In this document: positions 12,744-26,320 of the stretch, one piece after another
Layout of the letters: every line of letters begins with the position of its first letter
Position numbering within the stretch: position 1 is the first letter of the stretch
Origin: Acridotheres tristis
Lineage: Eukaryota; Chordata; Aves; Passeriformes; Sturnidae
Direction of reading: 5' to 3'
Assembly: GCA_037013685.1 (NCBI GenBank)
Contig: CM072884.1
Location: 99,242,048-99,306,047 of the forward strand
Length of the DNA: 64,000 nucleotides
The notes under the pieces: model-generated
The model's input: only the letters and a program-made list of their open reading frames with translations
What the model was told of the DNA's origin: nothing
Database searches by the model: none
Translations under genes and position numbers: made by a program

Positions 12744-12804
12744 CTTTCGCTGTTGTTCTCCCCATGGTAACACTTCTGTGATCTCCCCTCTCACAATAAA
12801 AAGG
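12744..12804 (-). CDS. Start-codon exon of the minus-strand gene (22 coding bases)
   Basis: On the minus strand a polypyrimidine stretch and acceptor (TCTTTCAACTTCAG) precede a 61-base exon ending AAAG before the strong donor GTAAGG (GT starts at 12,743). The exon contains ATG at 12,765-12,763 in the sequence GTTACCATGG, a near-ideal Kozak context. It encodes MGRTTAK and ends after one base of the next codon (phase 1). The 39 bases before the ATG would be 5' UTR; they have no in-frame stop, so an upstream coding exon cannot be excluded. The alternative frame (LFIVRGEITEVLPWGEQQRK) is also open but does not continue as well. The protein is unrecognised. Support comes from splice signals, Kozak context and a frame match with the 6.3 kb exon, not from homology. 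Confidence 0.55.
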
Positions 12805-15800
12805 CTGAAGTTGAAAGACCAGTTAATTCTTCCTTTCAGCACAACAGTTTCCTGTGGAGCAATAATACAACAAGTTAGTGGGGGGAGGTTGTCGTTGGTG
12901 TTTGGGTTTTCTTTTTTTGGAAAGGATGATTATTTTGTATTGGTGCATAATTTTCTTGCTGGCTTTCAATTGCAAGTGTTTAACAAACTATCTGTAGGAG
13001 CGTAGTGTGAAAACAACAGTTAAATAAAAGTAGCAAAGGTACCAAATGCAAACTTTCATTTCCTTGTTTTAGACAGTTCATTGTCTAACGATTTGCATTT
13101 TCTGTGGATTTCTAAAAGAAAGAATGTTATAAAATGTGTTTTATTTTACCTTTTTTACCCCCCAAGAAACATTATGTAAAAATTCAAGACTATATATAAC
13201 CTACTCACCCTGCCTCACCTGCACAGAGTTAAACAATCATCAACTTCAATATCTTTGGGTAAAACACATTATCTTGCACAACTACAGTTGAAGAGGGAAC
13301 AAAACACTAATGTAAAAAATCTGTACAAGGCCCAAGTGCTCACTGATGCTGCTGCCCTGTCATTTGTAACAGACTTGTAACAGCACACAGAGAACTGTTA
13401 GGGAAATGCTAACTGCAGATAAAAGCAACAAGCCACATTCTTGTAGGGTTTAGAAACTAGGAGGGACAGATTGGTTAAACTATTGTAAAACAGCAAAAAC
13501 AAACTTTCTTTTGTGTGTGTGTTACTGTGATTTTCTACTCCAGCATCTACTGTTTTGAACTTTGTGTTCAAGTCAAACTCATTTCAAGCATTTAGCCTTG
13601 AAGCAACAAAGCCAGCAAGTTTATTATCCTTCTCCATTAACTTTTCAAGTAATAATAGGTAAATATATTCAAATTTCTGAATTATGCTCTTGGATAATTT
13701 CCTTTCAAGCAACTTCCATGACGTTTAAAGCCGACATCAGAAAAAGCTTGAGGCGCTTTTTAAATTTAGATATATGCATACTTTTTCCACCATTAATTTT
13801 GTCAAAGGTAACATTTTTAGAAGCTACATCTTTCCACTGTAACACAAAAGAAGTAACAGTAGAAAAGAAGGTTATCTACTTGGAATTTCTTGACATGAGA
13901 AAAAAAAAATTAAATACACATATATATCACATATAAAAAGAGAAGTATCATACAGCTGAGTATTCTCCTGAGACTGTGATACTTTACTGGAACTTCAAGA
14001 AACTTGCACACTATGATGATGGACTGGATGATGAAAACTTTATACAGTGCAAGACCGTGGTTAAAGCTAATTTATAAGTTTTTTTTTAATGCCAGTGACT
14101 GATGAATTCATTTCATATGTGTGTTGTCTGTGAACATGCTGGACAGTTATTACAAAAACTCATGACTGAGACTTGAAAGGAGTTATAAATAAAATTGAAT
14201 ACTACCATAAAATAAGCAGGTTTTGCTACACAATAGCATTCATAGCATAAGTGATCACCAAGATTAAGATTAGAAATCCTTTTAAGCCATCAAATAAATT
14301 TGAAATACTTTATACTTTCACAGACTCCCCCAAAAATTCAAAGCTTTTCCACTGCAAGTAATAAATCATGGAAGGTGATGCAGAGTCAAAGTAACTGTTT
14401 TTACAGATTACTTTAGAACAGCGAATGGTTTTTATCTTTTTGTTCCAAGTACCAGATTGCACTTGGTGCAGTAATAAAGATTCCAACCCTGCAGTGATAG
14501 TCATCAAGTTTAGCACAACTGGAGTGTCTGTGAGAACATAAAAAGGATTCCAGCTTTTCATTAGCTTGTGTTGTACCAGATAGGCTGTTTTACAGCATGC
14601 CCACCAGCCTGTTAAAAATATAAGACAACTGAAAGTTCTGAAAGAGCTGTTTGAAATGAGGCAAACTCAGCTGCAGGAACACAATATATTACTGTTTCGA
14701 AGAGGTGCTACTTAGAACTCAGTTACACCTAAGTATTCAATTTAAAGCTGCTATTAAATTAGCTCATAGATTGTACTGTTTGTCACAGAAAACATTCAAG
14801 AAGGGTATTTCTGAGCCTCTGTCTAGCAACCACTACATGTTGCTGAACCACAGAAAAATTAGAATCAGTTACCTCAAAAACAGAACAGGGTGAACCTGAA
14901 ACAAAGTGTAACTTCTTATGCAGGGGCAGACCCAGGGAACTACTTTCCATCACCTCACATACTTAAGTGGCAAACTCTAAGCAAGGCAGTTGTGTCCTTT
15001 GCTAACCAAGACAGAGTCCCTTATGTCACACTCATCATCCCCAGCCTGGCTCAACCCAGAGCACACCCAGCACAGAAAAGTAGAAAATCACCAGTAAACA
15101 CAGAGAAAACACCTCCAGTGTACATTCTGGCAAAATTACATAGCAAGGACAGACCTCTTGTATGTGTGCCTTGGCAAGAAAGCTGAGTGAGAAAGATGGG
15201 GTTAAGAAACTAATCAAACAGCTTCTTGAAATGAGGGGAGAAATGAAACAAAACAAGGTTAGGAATATATGAGCAAAGAAAGAAATGCAATGGCAAGGCT
15301 GAAGTGCAATGTCATTAGAGTGCACAAAACAGCAGAATAAAAACCAAAGTTATAAAGACTGAGATAAGCAGAGAGGTTGTCAGCCACAGACAGAAAATGA
15401 CCAAAGTATTTAAGAGACTGTCAGTGCAGAGTCCAGGGAGAAACCATTCACTGCAAATTAAGAAAAAAGCAAGAGGGAAAATAATCCACAAACTTAGGAT
15501 AATATTGGCTTAATCATCAAAATGTCTTCAATCCAAGGAGCACTCAAGGGTATCCACAATCATAAAGTGTATTATTTACATCACTTACGTCTCAATTAAT
15601 TTTGTAAACTGAGTTATAGTCTTTCTCTGATTAACATCCCTTACATGAGTTACTTTTTTACAAATCAGATGGAAAGCATTTATCTGCCTTTAATTCCTAA
15701 CTGAAGTTTTTATTGTTAATCCCCAAATCATTTCTACTAGCCACCTCCCACTGTGTAAGTCCTTTGTCAGAAAGCATTATATTAGTAGACAAGCCTAAGT

Positions 15801-18800
15801 CTTCATCCTCTTTGCATTGCTAGTACATAATACTAGTGTCAGAAAACAGGATGGAAAACAGTTTTCCTGCCTAACTTTGCTCCTTCTATTCAGAAAGAAT
15901 TACTCAAAAGGCATGCATTGATGCATTTCAAAGAAGGTAGCATTCTACAGAAAATGTCAATATTGCTCCCTCTTTTGCCTGCCATGCATGTCCATTATCC
16001 TTCTCACTGTTAGCCAGACACTCTAGTAAGCCAAATGTCCTGGAAAAAAATATTTATGCATATCTAGAGCTTCCCAGTGCAAGTTTATCTTGACAGCATG
16101 CCTGCTCATAAAAACACACAACAGAACTGTGGAGATAAGCATAACATTTAAAAGAAGCATAAACAAGGAGAAGATTGTGGGTTTAGTCCGCACAAAAAAG
16201 ATTAAGGTTTTGCTCTCAGTGACTCTGCATCTGAGGCAGGACAAGAGCCAGCAATTTTAAAGCCCATTAGCTTTTTTGACCCTACCAGTGGTACAAATGC
16301 AGTAACTCAGACCTCACCACTGGCATCTTCATGGGTGGGACAGTCATCAATGGGTAATCTCTGCTGGGTAAGGATTGAGGCTATTCTTTTACACAGATAC
16401 ACTGCACTGCGGAGGACTCTAACAAAACAGACACTTGGAAGCATCAGTGAAGTTCTCAGTTTTAGTTTGAAATAAAGGCAGACATTTTTCAGGCTTAATA
16501 TCAACAAGGAGTTATATTTCCCCTTTTTTTCTTCTACAAATGCTTCAAAATTCCATATTACAAGAGTGAAAAAGAATTACACATAGTTTGAACATCAAAA
16601 CCAGTTATAGACAGAAAATAGGTACAGTGTAAGCTAAGAAATACCTTCCCCTGCCAATTCTTTCATTTTTACAAGTATCACGTTAGCTTTCACCACCAAC
16701 ATTCAGGTGCTAGTATGCTTAGAAACACAGGAGACATCAGCCACAACTGCTGGCCACGCTCCCATCACTCCTCTCCTCCTTGCTGTTTGTCACTGCAAGG
16801 AAAGGACCTGTGCAGCCTCCTCCATGGACATACAGTCCAGCAGCCATAGTTCCCACTCCAGACTCCACACATGTACCTACAGGTACCAGTGTGTACCTAC
16901 TTCCCAACCAGTATGACCTAACTGCATTACTTCAAAGCTATCTTTCATGAATCTGAAACACCTTTTCCTTAAACCTAATCACCTATTCATCTGTTGTCTC
17001 TTAAATAAAACCTTACTTCATACCATTTTTTAAAGTCTTTAAGGGGCTGAAAAGAGGCAAACAAGGAGAGTAAAACTTAAAAGGAGTTTTTAAATAATAT
17101 ACAGTATTTTATTAAATAAAATTTACAATACTTAAAAATAATTTCTGACAAACTACCCAGCATATAGACTCATCTAGTATACTTGGAAGACTCAACAGCA
17201 TTCTTATTTCTGGCATAGAGATAGTCAGTTTAGCTCTCAGTGCATACTGTGGCATCATTACAGAAAAGATCTCAAAGGCTAAAGGAAGAAAAATTACAGG
17301 AATGTATCAGAACTTCAGAAAATGTAACAAAAGCTTTGTATTTATAAACCCAGTATTATTTAGCATTACATATATGTGACTTCAAACCAAAACATTAAAC
17401 ATCAGGTCTTCTTTCATTTATGCACACAAATGCATAATCAGTCGGTGTTCTGACAAGAAATTTGATCCGAGTTGGAATCCCTTTTAGTTCACATTTTTTG
17501 CATTAAAAAAACCAAAAAAGTTAAACTCTTTCGAGGAAAGAAAATTAAACTTCCACATTTTCATACAGCTGAATTTCTAATAAACTGATATGTCTGAACA
17601 CTTCCTCTAGTCACAAAAAGCAAAGCTAGGACAGACAGACTTTAATCAAATTTACAGGCTTTCAAAGCAGCAAATATTAACTAGCCATCTATATCATTAC
17701 AACAACTAAGCTTGAGTATTTCTTAAGCTGTTAAAGAAAGCAAGTGGGTACTTAGTGCTTAACAAACATATTTTTGTAATATCATTTGCTTTAACATCAA
17801 GCAGGAATTTTCTGCACTTGCAAAACTGCTCAGTAAGTCACCAGTGGTCTACTGCTCACTATTTATGAAGTGATTAGCATAAACAAACTTTTAAGCTGTC
17901 AGCAGTAAAATATTGCCTGTAAATGTTCTGCTCTCTCTCCAGGTAAGTTTACGACCTGCTTTAGAATATGAGCAACTGTAATTACAGTAAGATATACATT
18001 TCAAGAATGCAAAACTCTCTCTAAACTCTCAAACCCCATTAAGTGTGTTATTCAGTAGAGTAAGGCATTGTATATTTTAAAAAGAAACACTAACAAGGTC
18101 TAGACCAAAGATTTGTCCCAAAAAATCCTGAAACAAGAAATAACACTTATAAATGAGAACATCAGAGAAGTAAGGTCTCCAAATTAAACAGCATAGCTTG
18201 TATTAATACACAACAGAAACAATTAATGTCATGTAGATTTAACATTTACTAAATTGATAGTAATTTTTTAAATTGCAGTTTAGAGGTGCTCTATGGCTAC
18301 CAGCAAAAAATGAAAAAGCTTTTCTCCTCCTTCCCACCCTCCCCATCCTGCTTTAAAAGTCAGTAGATGTGGGGTTGTAAAAACCTGAAAAAGGAAATGG
18401 TATGTGTGAAGTCAGCAGTTCAGCAAAGCTGACTGGCCATCAACAGCTTTAAATATTCTTAAAATGCCAATCTTCCCACATGAAAGGGGATTTTAATGTT
18501 ATATTAAAATAAATTTTAAAAATATAGCTTACATTTCTATCTTAAAGAAAACAGCCAGTTTTAGTAGTTGACTAGTACATATTTACAGTAGCACAAGATT
18601 TTGACAATTTGTTCAAACATTTTGGTGAATTCAGCACACTAAAACCTCTGTGTTGTTTTCCACTTCTCCCTTCAAGCCTGGAGTACTCTTCCTGAAAACA
18701 TCCATCATCATTATTCAACCTTGCTTTGTCCAAATACCTAACTTTTTTTTTCATAAAGCAAACTAACTAAATTATGTCCCAAAGAAAAAAATCTGCACGA

Positions 18801-19989
18801 TTAACCCTAAGTGCTACATATCTGCATGAAATTGTCTCTACACTCAGATACTCAGCTCTCCTCTGTCTTTAGCTCAGCCTCCCTTGACACAGAAGAGAGG
18901 TCTCAAACTATTGGTTCTGCAAGGCACTGAGCTTACTTGCACCACAGTGCAAATACGGCAGGTAAGGGAGAAAAGAAATTGCTGTTGCAAACATGGCAAG
19001 AGATGCCCAGATGCTAAAGAATCCTATACAGCTTTTCTGCACTTGTCTTTAGCAGACAAGAAGCAACAACACCAGCAGCAGTCAGTGTGTAATGCATAAG
19101 GAACAAGGGGGGAAAAGACAAACAGAGGCCCAATGGCAGAAAGGGGATTTTTCACTCTTTTAGGCAACTTCGGCTTCCTCCCTTCTACACTGCCTCCACA
19201 CTGGAAAAGGATTGTAAAAGCTTTGTTCAGATAGGATCTAAAAGAGCTCTATCCACACAGCACATAGTCAGCAAATTCATCCCTGAGGTCCAGATTTTTT
19301 ATTCAGAACAGAGTATCTAGAGAAACACACATTCTTTTAGTCTGATGAAGAAATCTACAGAAGTCAAATTTATATCTATTTTTTCGTTGAAGGCGTGGAG
19401 AACAGCCTTGGGACAGTTCTGCACAGGATCTGACTGCTGTCAGTACCCCAGCTGAAGTTTACCTGATTTCAGAACAACATGTTTGTCTCCCCTCGCTTGT
19501 ACTCAATGCCAGCAGCAACATACTTCTACTACCATCCTCTTCCAGTGCATAAAATACCTGTTTCTCTCTCCCACTTAAGAATCCAAACAACAAAATGCTG
19601 ACTGGACTCCCAGCCACTGTATATTAACAGAGACACAATTTGCCTCAACTCATTTTTCTGCTGCTGTAACACTCCATGGTGTAGCCTGGCTTATATAATG
19701 GAATAACCGCACTGATCCCACATAGTGGTGTCCAGTCTGGGAACAAAACCAAACCAACCAGAATTAAACAACCCTTAAGCAATTTCCTGATAGCTCTCCT
19801 GTCGAGACAATGTTTCTGCAGCAAAATAAACCCCACAGAATGCTGCCTGCAGTTTCCAGGCACAGGCACCGGACTCACCTGTTGCTGGTGCTGATAGCTG
19901 TGCTATTTCCCCAACTCAAAAAGTCCCCTTACACAAGGGATCTTCGTGCAAATGCCATCAAAAATATTTGTCCATCTATTTGGACAAAC

Positions 19990-20140
19990 ATTATCACCGA
20001 ATCACAGAATATCGTGAGGTGGAATGGATCCACAAGGATCGTCTAAGTCCAACTTCTGTCCCTGGACAGGAAGCCCCAAGAATCACATCAAGTGTCATTC
20101 CAAAGGACCATTCAGTGCTGCTGGACATTTCTGCAGCTAA
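19990..20140 (-). mobile_element. CR1 LINE fragment, 3' end, inverted
   Basis: The plus strand reads ATCACAGAATATCGTGAGGTGGAATGGATCCACAAGGATCGTCTAAGTCCAACTTCTG..., the reverse complement of a CR1 3' end (CR1 copies in this orientation normally begin ATCACAGAAT...GGTTGGAAGGGA...CTAGTCCAAC). It continues for about 150 bases with CCTGGACAGGAAGCCCCAAGAATCACA before similarity fades. It is 5'-truncated and diverged, and lies in sense orientation relative to the minus-strand host gene. Confidence 0.75.
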
Positions 20141-21438
20141 CAAAGCACTAACAGGTCATAAAAGACGTAACAACTCCTAAAAGCTCAAAGGACTAGACAG
20201 CTGCAAATACTCCGCTATTTGCTTCACTCTTAAAAAACAGAAGAAGACTAAGGACTCAAAGCATCAGGAAAATTTGCAGCACATCTCTATCTCTCTTCCC
20301 ACTTTCTGTGAAAACTTTCCAATTACATTAAAAAGACCAACCCAGAGGTGAAGCAAGCCTTAACAGGGCAATCTCTTCCACCTCTTCCTCAGTGTGACAG
20401 CACATCTGTCACTGGTTGTATGCGGTTCCAGCTCAGAACAGAGGCAGGGTATCTTCCTTTCTGCTGTTTCTGGAGATCCCCTTTCTGAAGGCAATCTCCC
20501 CTCTTTCCTCCACTCAATGCTTACACCATTGAGCAGTAGAGAATATTCAGATTAGATAGTATTTTCCTACAACAAGATGAAAAATAATTACATGCCATAT
20601 TCAAAGCTTTCCATCTAACCATAACACTGCTTATTTTGGGATTAAAACCAGTTCATATTATCTGACCTTCCCATAAAACCACTGTCTGCCTCTTTATAGT
20701 CCGCTAGTGCACGGTCCATGTACAAGAGATTTGGTAGGAGAAGTGCCACCAAACATGCAGCAGCCCTTTTAATCTCTGAGCTCCTGACAGACGTTAGTGA
20801 CAATAAAGAGTTCCACCAAGTTTAGCAGCTCTGATACCCTTTCACATTCCTCCATGCATAAGACTCAGTTTTACAAACTGCCCTTTTAAAAGTGGGCTTT
20901 TAAAAGTGCCCCAAGAACTGCACTCCTTCCAGTGAACCTGCCTGCATTAATCTCTGATAGATTCCACACAGTACATAAATAATGGCACATGCTTCATTTT
21001 AGGTATGCACCTCATTAAAATGGTGCTACTCTCTTACAGGTTTTATAAACTTCAGCTGCTTCCTGAACTAATGTATGGTAGAGGATGAAAGGCTCAACCT
21101 CGTCTTTGCCCTACACTAAAAGGAGTCTCGTATTACCTTGAGAAGACAACTGACTTAGATTTCCATCAAAGAAATTCATTCCTTTTATGAAAATTGATGG
21201 AAATGAAAATGACGGAATTCCCTTGGTGTCTTAAATGGAATTTGACCTGATTTGTGAAGTTGAAGGCCTAGAATGAAATGATTAAAACAGTACATCTACC
21301 TTTAATACAATGTTTTACATGGGTCTAAATGACAACATACAAATAGGAAGACTATAAACCACCTTTGGGTTTAAGAACGTAATCTGTCTAAAACACTGCT
21401 CGTGCTTAAACTGGATACAGCATTATTCTTACAAAGCC

Positions 21439-21457
21439 AAAAAAAAAAAAAAAAAAA
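21439..21457. repeat. Poly(A) run, 19 bases
   Basis: An uninterrupted run of A on the plus strand, followed by GAAAATATAC. No retroposed body with target-site duplications is evident next to it. Confidence 0.9.
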
Positions 21458-24400
21458 GAAAATATACTTTAGGATTAGTCTGGACATAAGGTATCTAGAC
21501 AGTATCTTACCTGTGAAGCAGCAAGGCTATTACCCTGCTAAAACACATGAAAGAGCACTATAATTCTGCTAATGGTGTAGTATTTCAGAAAGACTTTGAT
21601 ATTAGGCTCTGCAAGTAATTTAGAAAAGCGGGAAGAGAGCACGCATAAGAACCACAATTAGCACACCATCAGTACTGCACCACCTTGGATCCAAACCGAT
21701 CAACACTACCCATAAGGCAGGGGCCTTAGTTAAAGTTCAGAACTAGGAACCAGTCTTTAAGCAAGAATGCTGAAATAAAACAGACATGGAACTTAACATC
21801 AGAAAGAAGAAATCCATACTTCATTTAGATCCAAGATAAGAAAATAATGAATTTTTGGTCCTATCCAAAAGACACAGAAACTAAAGCTGTTGCTTTTTCT
21901 GACAGGGATCTTGGCGGAGAGTTGCTAAGGGCACCTGTGTAGGATATCCCTGCAGACACACAGTGCTAAGGGTGTAACACATTATATCCCCCTACTACAA
22001 ATGGTTTAGTTGTGTGCACTTAAGCCAAATGTCCATTATATATAAAAGAAACCATCAGAGCAAGCCCAAATAAATAAGTGATGACTTGGCTCATAGAGAC
22101 AGCTGCTGCTTTCTGAATGGTTAGGAGGCAGGTCCCGACTTCCCTCCAGACCTACACCCTTGTTGACTAAGACAAAAGACTAAAAAGGATGAGATAAAAG
22201 TACCTCTGATGGTCATCAGCACCATTTATGCACCAGTTACTCTTTGTGTATAGATCTGCCACAGATAAAAGGGGAGTTTGCTCACTGCTGGCTCATGTAC
22301 CTGAAGCCACCCTTCCCATCCCAAAAGATGGTAATCTACTTGAAGAGATCACAGATACAGAATACGAGTTTTAAGCAATGTGGTAAGTTTACAGAAACAC
22401 ACCTGGACAGAGCAGGTGACTCACCAAATCATCTCCTTCTGCTCCCAGAAGTGAGGCAGCATTGCTGCTCCGTGGCCAGCACTTGCAGCAGGAGCTGGGC
22501 ACACACCCTCAGCCCTCACTGCCCACACACATCAAGTCAGCCAGCAAGTCCCTGAAGGCACAAAAATAGTACTTACACAGAAACATACTTTTAAAAATCC
22601 CTACAGTTCACTTAAGTACTTAACTGCCTCACTTTTCAGCGACTTTACCTCAAACAAATTAATTGCCTCTCCATTTAGACATCGTAAGGAAAGCTGCTCA
22701 TACCCACATTATCAGTCATCGTTACAATGCAAAAATAAACTTAACTGCATATAACTAATATTAAAGCTTCCTAACACTTAATTATAGAGCAATTGGACCT
22801 TATTAGAAATCTCCAAGGAAGATGTACAAATTTTCTAGGAAAAGCATCCTCATATACCAAAAGTACAAATCACAGTAAAAAAGAATTATTAATCGAATTC
22901 TATTACAACGTTAACAAATATTCTGGAACTTTAAATTTAACATTTCGATTTCTTCTTATTTACCTACTGCTCTATTACACCTTGACAATTTCATATGGGC
23001 TCTTCTGGCTCTTCCCACATGCTAGAAAAATCTCATTCTGAGCAATTTATGTTGCATGTCTTACACTTTAAAGAATACAAACGGTACAGTCCTTTACATT
23101 TAAGATTTTAATCTCTGAAAGAAGCAATCAGCATTAAGGCTGAGTGCCTAAAGCTATTTCTTTCAAATGGGAATGAACAGAACTTTAAATGCCCTGCAGA
23201 TGGGGAGCTCACAAAGTTGGTTAACAACCTCCCTTGTCCAGATTCCTTGAAGCAGTGTCTTGGTCCCTACCTATAATTTGTTCTATATTTACACTTAAAA
23301 ATATCACAATAGACTGTCAAATGATATTTCTAAAGCTTTCCTTACAACATGAAAAGAATAACTATGTATTTCACTCACCCTTGTTTAAGGTACTTGTATC
23401 CAGTCAAATAAGAAAGCCAGCTGCAGTGTCCTGAACAGTGAATGACAAATGTCGTTTCCTGTTAGTGACACTATTTAGTAGCAGTGGATCATTGCTGAGG
23501 ACTTCATTTGTCCCCGTACATTCACTCTGTAAATGGAGTAACAGGACTCGCTCACAGCTCACAATCCCACTGGAATACCAAGAAAACAAAAACAGACACC
23601 TATGTACAACAGGCAGAAGCAGCTATCTATATTTGCTTCGAGTTTCTTCACATTCTCTCAAGTAAAGCTGCCATCTTAGCACGAATTTTAGATAGGTAAT
23701 GGAATCAATACTTTCTGAGTATTACAAATTTCACACTAGCAAAATACCTCTTTTGAACTCGAGCAGCTACTCCAGAAAACAATGCCTCTGCCTTAAGAGC
23801 ACACTATCTGGTCACAGCAACAGCAGTCACAGCAAAGGGGGAAAAAGGAATCTGTATATTCAAGATAGGAACACACAAAGTCAGAAGAAAAATATTTTAA
23901 AGTACTGCCACTGCTTGTTTCCTAAAATTCCTACATCGAGACTTTTACATATCTGAAGGTTAAGAACAATCTAATTATGTTATGTTCTCATATCTACATG
24001 GCCTCTAATTGTTGTGAAAGTAGTTTATACTTTCATTATAGCACATCAGGAAAAGCCAGCATGTTTTTACTGAATCAGATCATTACTATAAAAATATAAA
24101 ATATAAAACACCAAGCAACTTGAGAGATATCACACAAATATTGTTACCTACGTACACCAAATAGAAAAATAGAGCATCAACTCCAATAACTGAGTTTCAA
24201 ACAAAATTAGTAAACTCTATTTTCATATTCGAGACCAGACCATGTTGAAGTTAAAAGCCATATAAACACTTCCCGGTCTCAACCTCCGTTTCACCATACA
24301 CTGTTTCCTGCAGCCTCACACTTGCATTACTTCCCATAAATAAAATACTTAAGAGAAGTGTCTCCAATTTGCACTTTTTCTTTACATCAGTTCAAGTAAC

Positions 24401-25786
24401 ATCATCCTTAAATAGTGCTTACATTTTATGGTACCCAAAGGGAGAAAATCAGCTCCCCCTGACCCCCAGTGCACAGCCTGGCTGTACAAGAAATTTCTGT
24501 GGACACACTGTAAGGGCAACCACTCATGCGGGAGGTGGGCTGCTGTGGCCTGAGCAGCACTTGATGGTGGTCCGTGGAGAGCCGCTATAGTGCAATGTAT
24601 TCACTGCCCTATTTACTCCACAACGTTAACGTGACAGCCCAAAACCCAAGTGCAATGCAGCAAACGCTTTCCTGCAATACTGTTCTGAACTGCACCAGTG
24701 CTGCAGTCGTTACCGACCCCGCGCGACCGCATCACCAACTGCTTTGCTCTGCCACTTCCAAAGACTAAGGTAATGTAGGAATGATTTTAAAATTCAAAGG
24801 TTTAAGACTGTTATTTTGTATTATAAAAAATTCATAACCAGTCAAACTTGAAGAGCTGTTTACAAGTCAGACACAGCACGTTCTGAAAACCGACTGTCGT
24901 ATCTACAGAGTCTATGCTTTTTAAGTTTTAATCACCTTGTCTACTTTAGTTACGATATGGATGAGTCACAAGCAAAGTTTATATTACCAGAACTCACTAA
25001 AATATTAGTATTTCCTATTTTCATTAAACCTTTTAGGTCTTAGAATTATTTTTTGCTATCTCGTATAGTCTAACTCATCAGTAAAAAGCAGCAGGTAACA
25101 GTAGGGAAAGACTTCAACTTTAAATAGTATTAATACTTAAAGCATGCCTTCACTCCTAAAGAATAACTGAGCATACAATTGAACTTGATTATTGATACAC
25201 ACTATAGCATTGCAATGTGTTTTATATGTTAGCCTAGCAGTTAAAGACAACAATGACGCACAACACGGCAACAGAACTTTCCATACTTAAACTACTTTCT
25301 TTGGACCATCCAAAACTATAGCTCCCCGTACAAAATATCCCCTTTAACTCGGCAATTGATATATGCCACATACGCAGTTTAACTGTAAAGAAAACGGCAA
25401 CAGTGACGCAGAGCATCGCAACCCGACAAGTACCCCACAACAGGCCACGTCTGGCACCGCGCTGTCTTCAAGCGGCACCCCCAGCCCCCTTACCCCACAC
25501 AAGCGAGCGCTCCGAATTAAATTATTTTTAACATTCATCCAGTTGTTCTGGTCTACGCCCGTCCCGCAGCACCTCGCCAGCCTCGGCGGTCGCCGGGCAC
25601 GGACTATCAGGTTGAGCCCCGGCCTGGAGAGCGGGGAGCCACCGCCTCCGCCGGGGGGGGAGGCAGCGGGGCCGCCCCGGCCAGGGGAGGCGTGTCCTGC
25701 CCGCGCTCCTGTCAAACGCCGCCGGCCCCGCCGCTCGTCCCGGATGCACCGGCGGCTCAGCGACCTCCCGTGCCGCCCTTACTCAC

Positions 25787-25850
25787 CCGAGCTGCTGCTA
25801 TCCGGGAGTTGCGGCCACCCCCGGACAGACAGAGGCACGCTGTTAGCGCG
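25787..25850 (-). other. Candidate alternative non-coding first exon B of the minus-strand gene
   Basis: About 450 bases inside the same CpG island a second strong minus-strand donor appears: GCTCGG followed by GTGAGTAAGG, with its GT starting at 25,786. It would let a second start site splice into the same downstream start-codon exon. The 5' limit is only a guess because no TATA or clear initiator is visible. It could also be an internal exon or an unused donor. CpG-island promoters of vertebrate genes often have several such first exons. Confidence 0.4.
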
Positions 25851-26233
25851 GGGAGACAGAGCCGCCCCGCTCCTCTCACCCCCGCAGCTGCGCTTGTACT
25901 CGGCCACCCGCGGGTCCCCGCGGGCGGGGTCGGCGGGACCCGCCGCGCTGGGAGTTCAGCCTGCAGAAGAGGGGAGCGGCCAGCGCCAAGAGACCGGGGC
26001 GCGGCGCTGGAGCATGGAACAGCCCCGGCCAGACCCGGTGCCGCCCCCAGCGCAGTGGTGTTAGCGAGGACGGGAAGCCAGGACCGCAGCGCCCGGCGCC
26101 CACGGCGGGCGGAGGTTGCGGTGCGAGCCCTAGGAGGGGACACGACCTCCGCTTCGCCTCCCTTTCTCTCTCCGCTCCTCCCTCCCCCTGCCCGCCACCT
26201 CGGAGAGAGAGAAACGCCGCCGCCGCCACTCAC

Positions 26234-26320
26234 CAGGCGGGCGGGACGCGGGTCCGCGGCGTCCTGTCAAGCCGCTCCTGCCGCCGCCCGCCTCACGCCG
26301 CCGCCATGTTCCGGGGGCAC
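26234..26320 (-). other. Candidate non-coding first exon A (5' UTR) of the minus-strand gene
   Basis: On the minus strand the sequence ends in CCTG followed by GTGAGTGG, a strong splice donor whose GT starts at 26,233. Near its presumed 5' end is AACATGGCGGCGGC (about 26,297-26,310), matching the YY1 element that often lies just downstream of TATA-less housekeeping start sites. The ATG in that element opens a very short upstream ORF, MAAA and stop (26,307 to 26,293), so the main start codon should lie in a later exon. The exact transcription start is not visible, so the 5' limit is approximate. The exon lies inside a dense CpG island. Confidence 0.55.
26297..26310 (-). promoter_or_regulatory. 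YY1-type element at the presumed start site, with a minimal uORF
   Basis: The minus strand reads AACATGGCGGCGGC, an essentially perfect match to the YY1 core AANATGGCGGC. In many TATA-less promoters this motif sits just inside the transcript and fixes the start site. Its ATG here starts a four-codon ORF ending in TGA at 26,293. Confidence 0.6.

Larger units (their letters stand above)
12805..25786. other. Large first intron (5' UTR intron) of the minus-strand gene
   Basis: About 13 kb between the start-codon exon and the nearer first-exon candidate. It contains an inverted CR1 fragment near 20 kb, a 19-base poly(A) run at 21.44 kb and otherwise AT-rich unique-looking sequence. Additional small 5' UTR exons could be hidden here, but none could be called with confidence. 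Confidence 0.4.
1..26320 (-). other. Partial minus-strand gene, 5' portion (unidentified)
   Basis: This is the inferred extent of a gene read right to left, from a CpG-island promoter near 26.3 kb past the left edge of the window. The visible parts are two alternative non-coding first exons (donors at 26,233 and 25,786), a start-codon exon (12,744-12,804) and a second coding exon (6,290-6,358). All have good splice signals on the same strand, and the coding frame passes from one coding exon to the next. The predicted N-terminus begins MGRTTAK-D-SKTIKKEKDGKNQQ: hydrophilic, lysine-rich and without a signal peptide. I do not recognise the protein. The large introns (about 13 kb and 6.4 kb) are AT-rich with scattered repeats. 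Further small exons may be present in the introns, and the 3' part of the gene is off the window. The exon structure is inference from sequence signals only. Confidence 0.55.
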
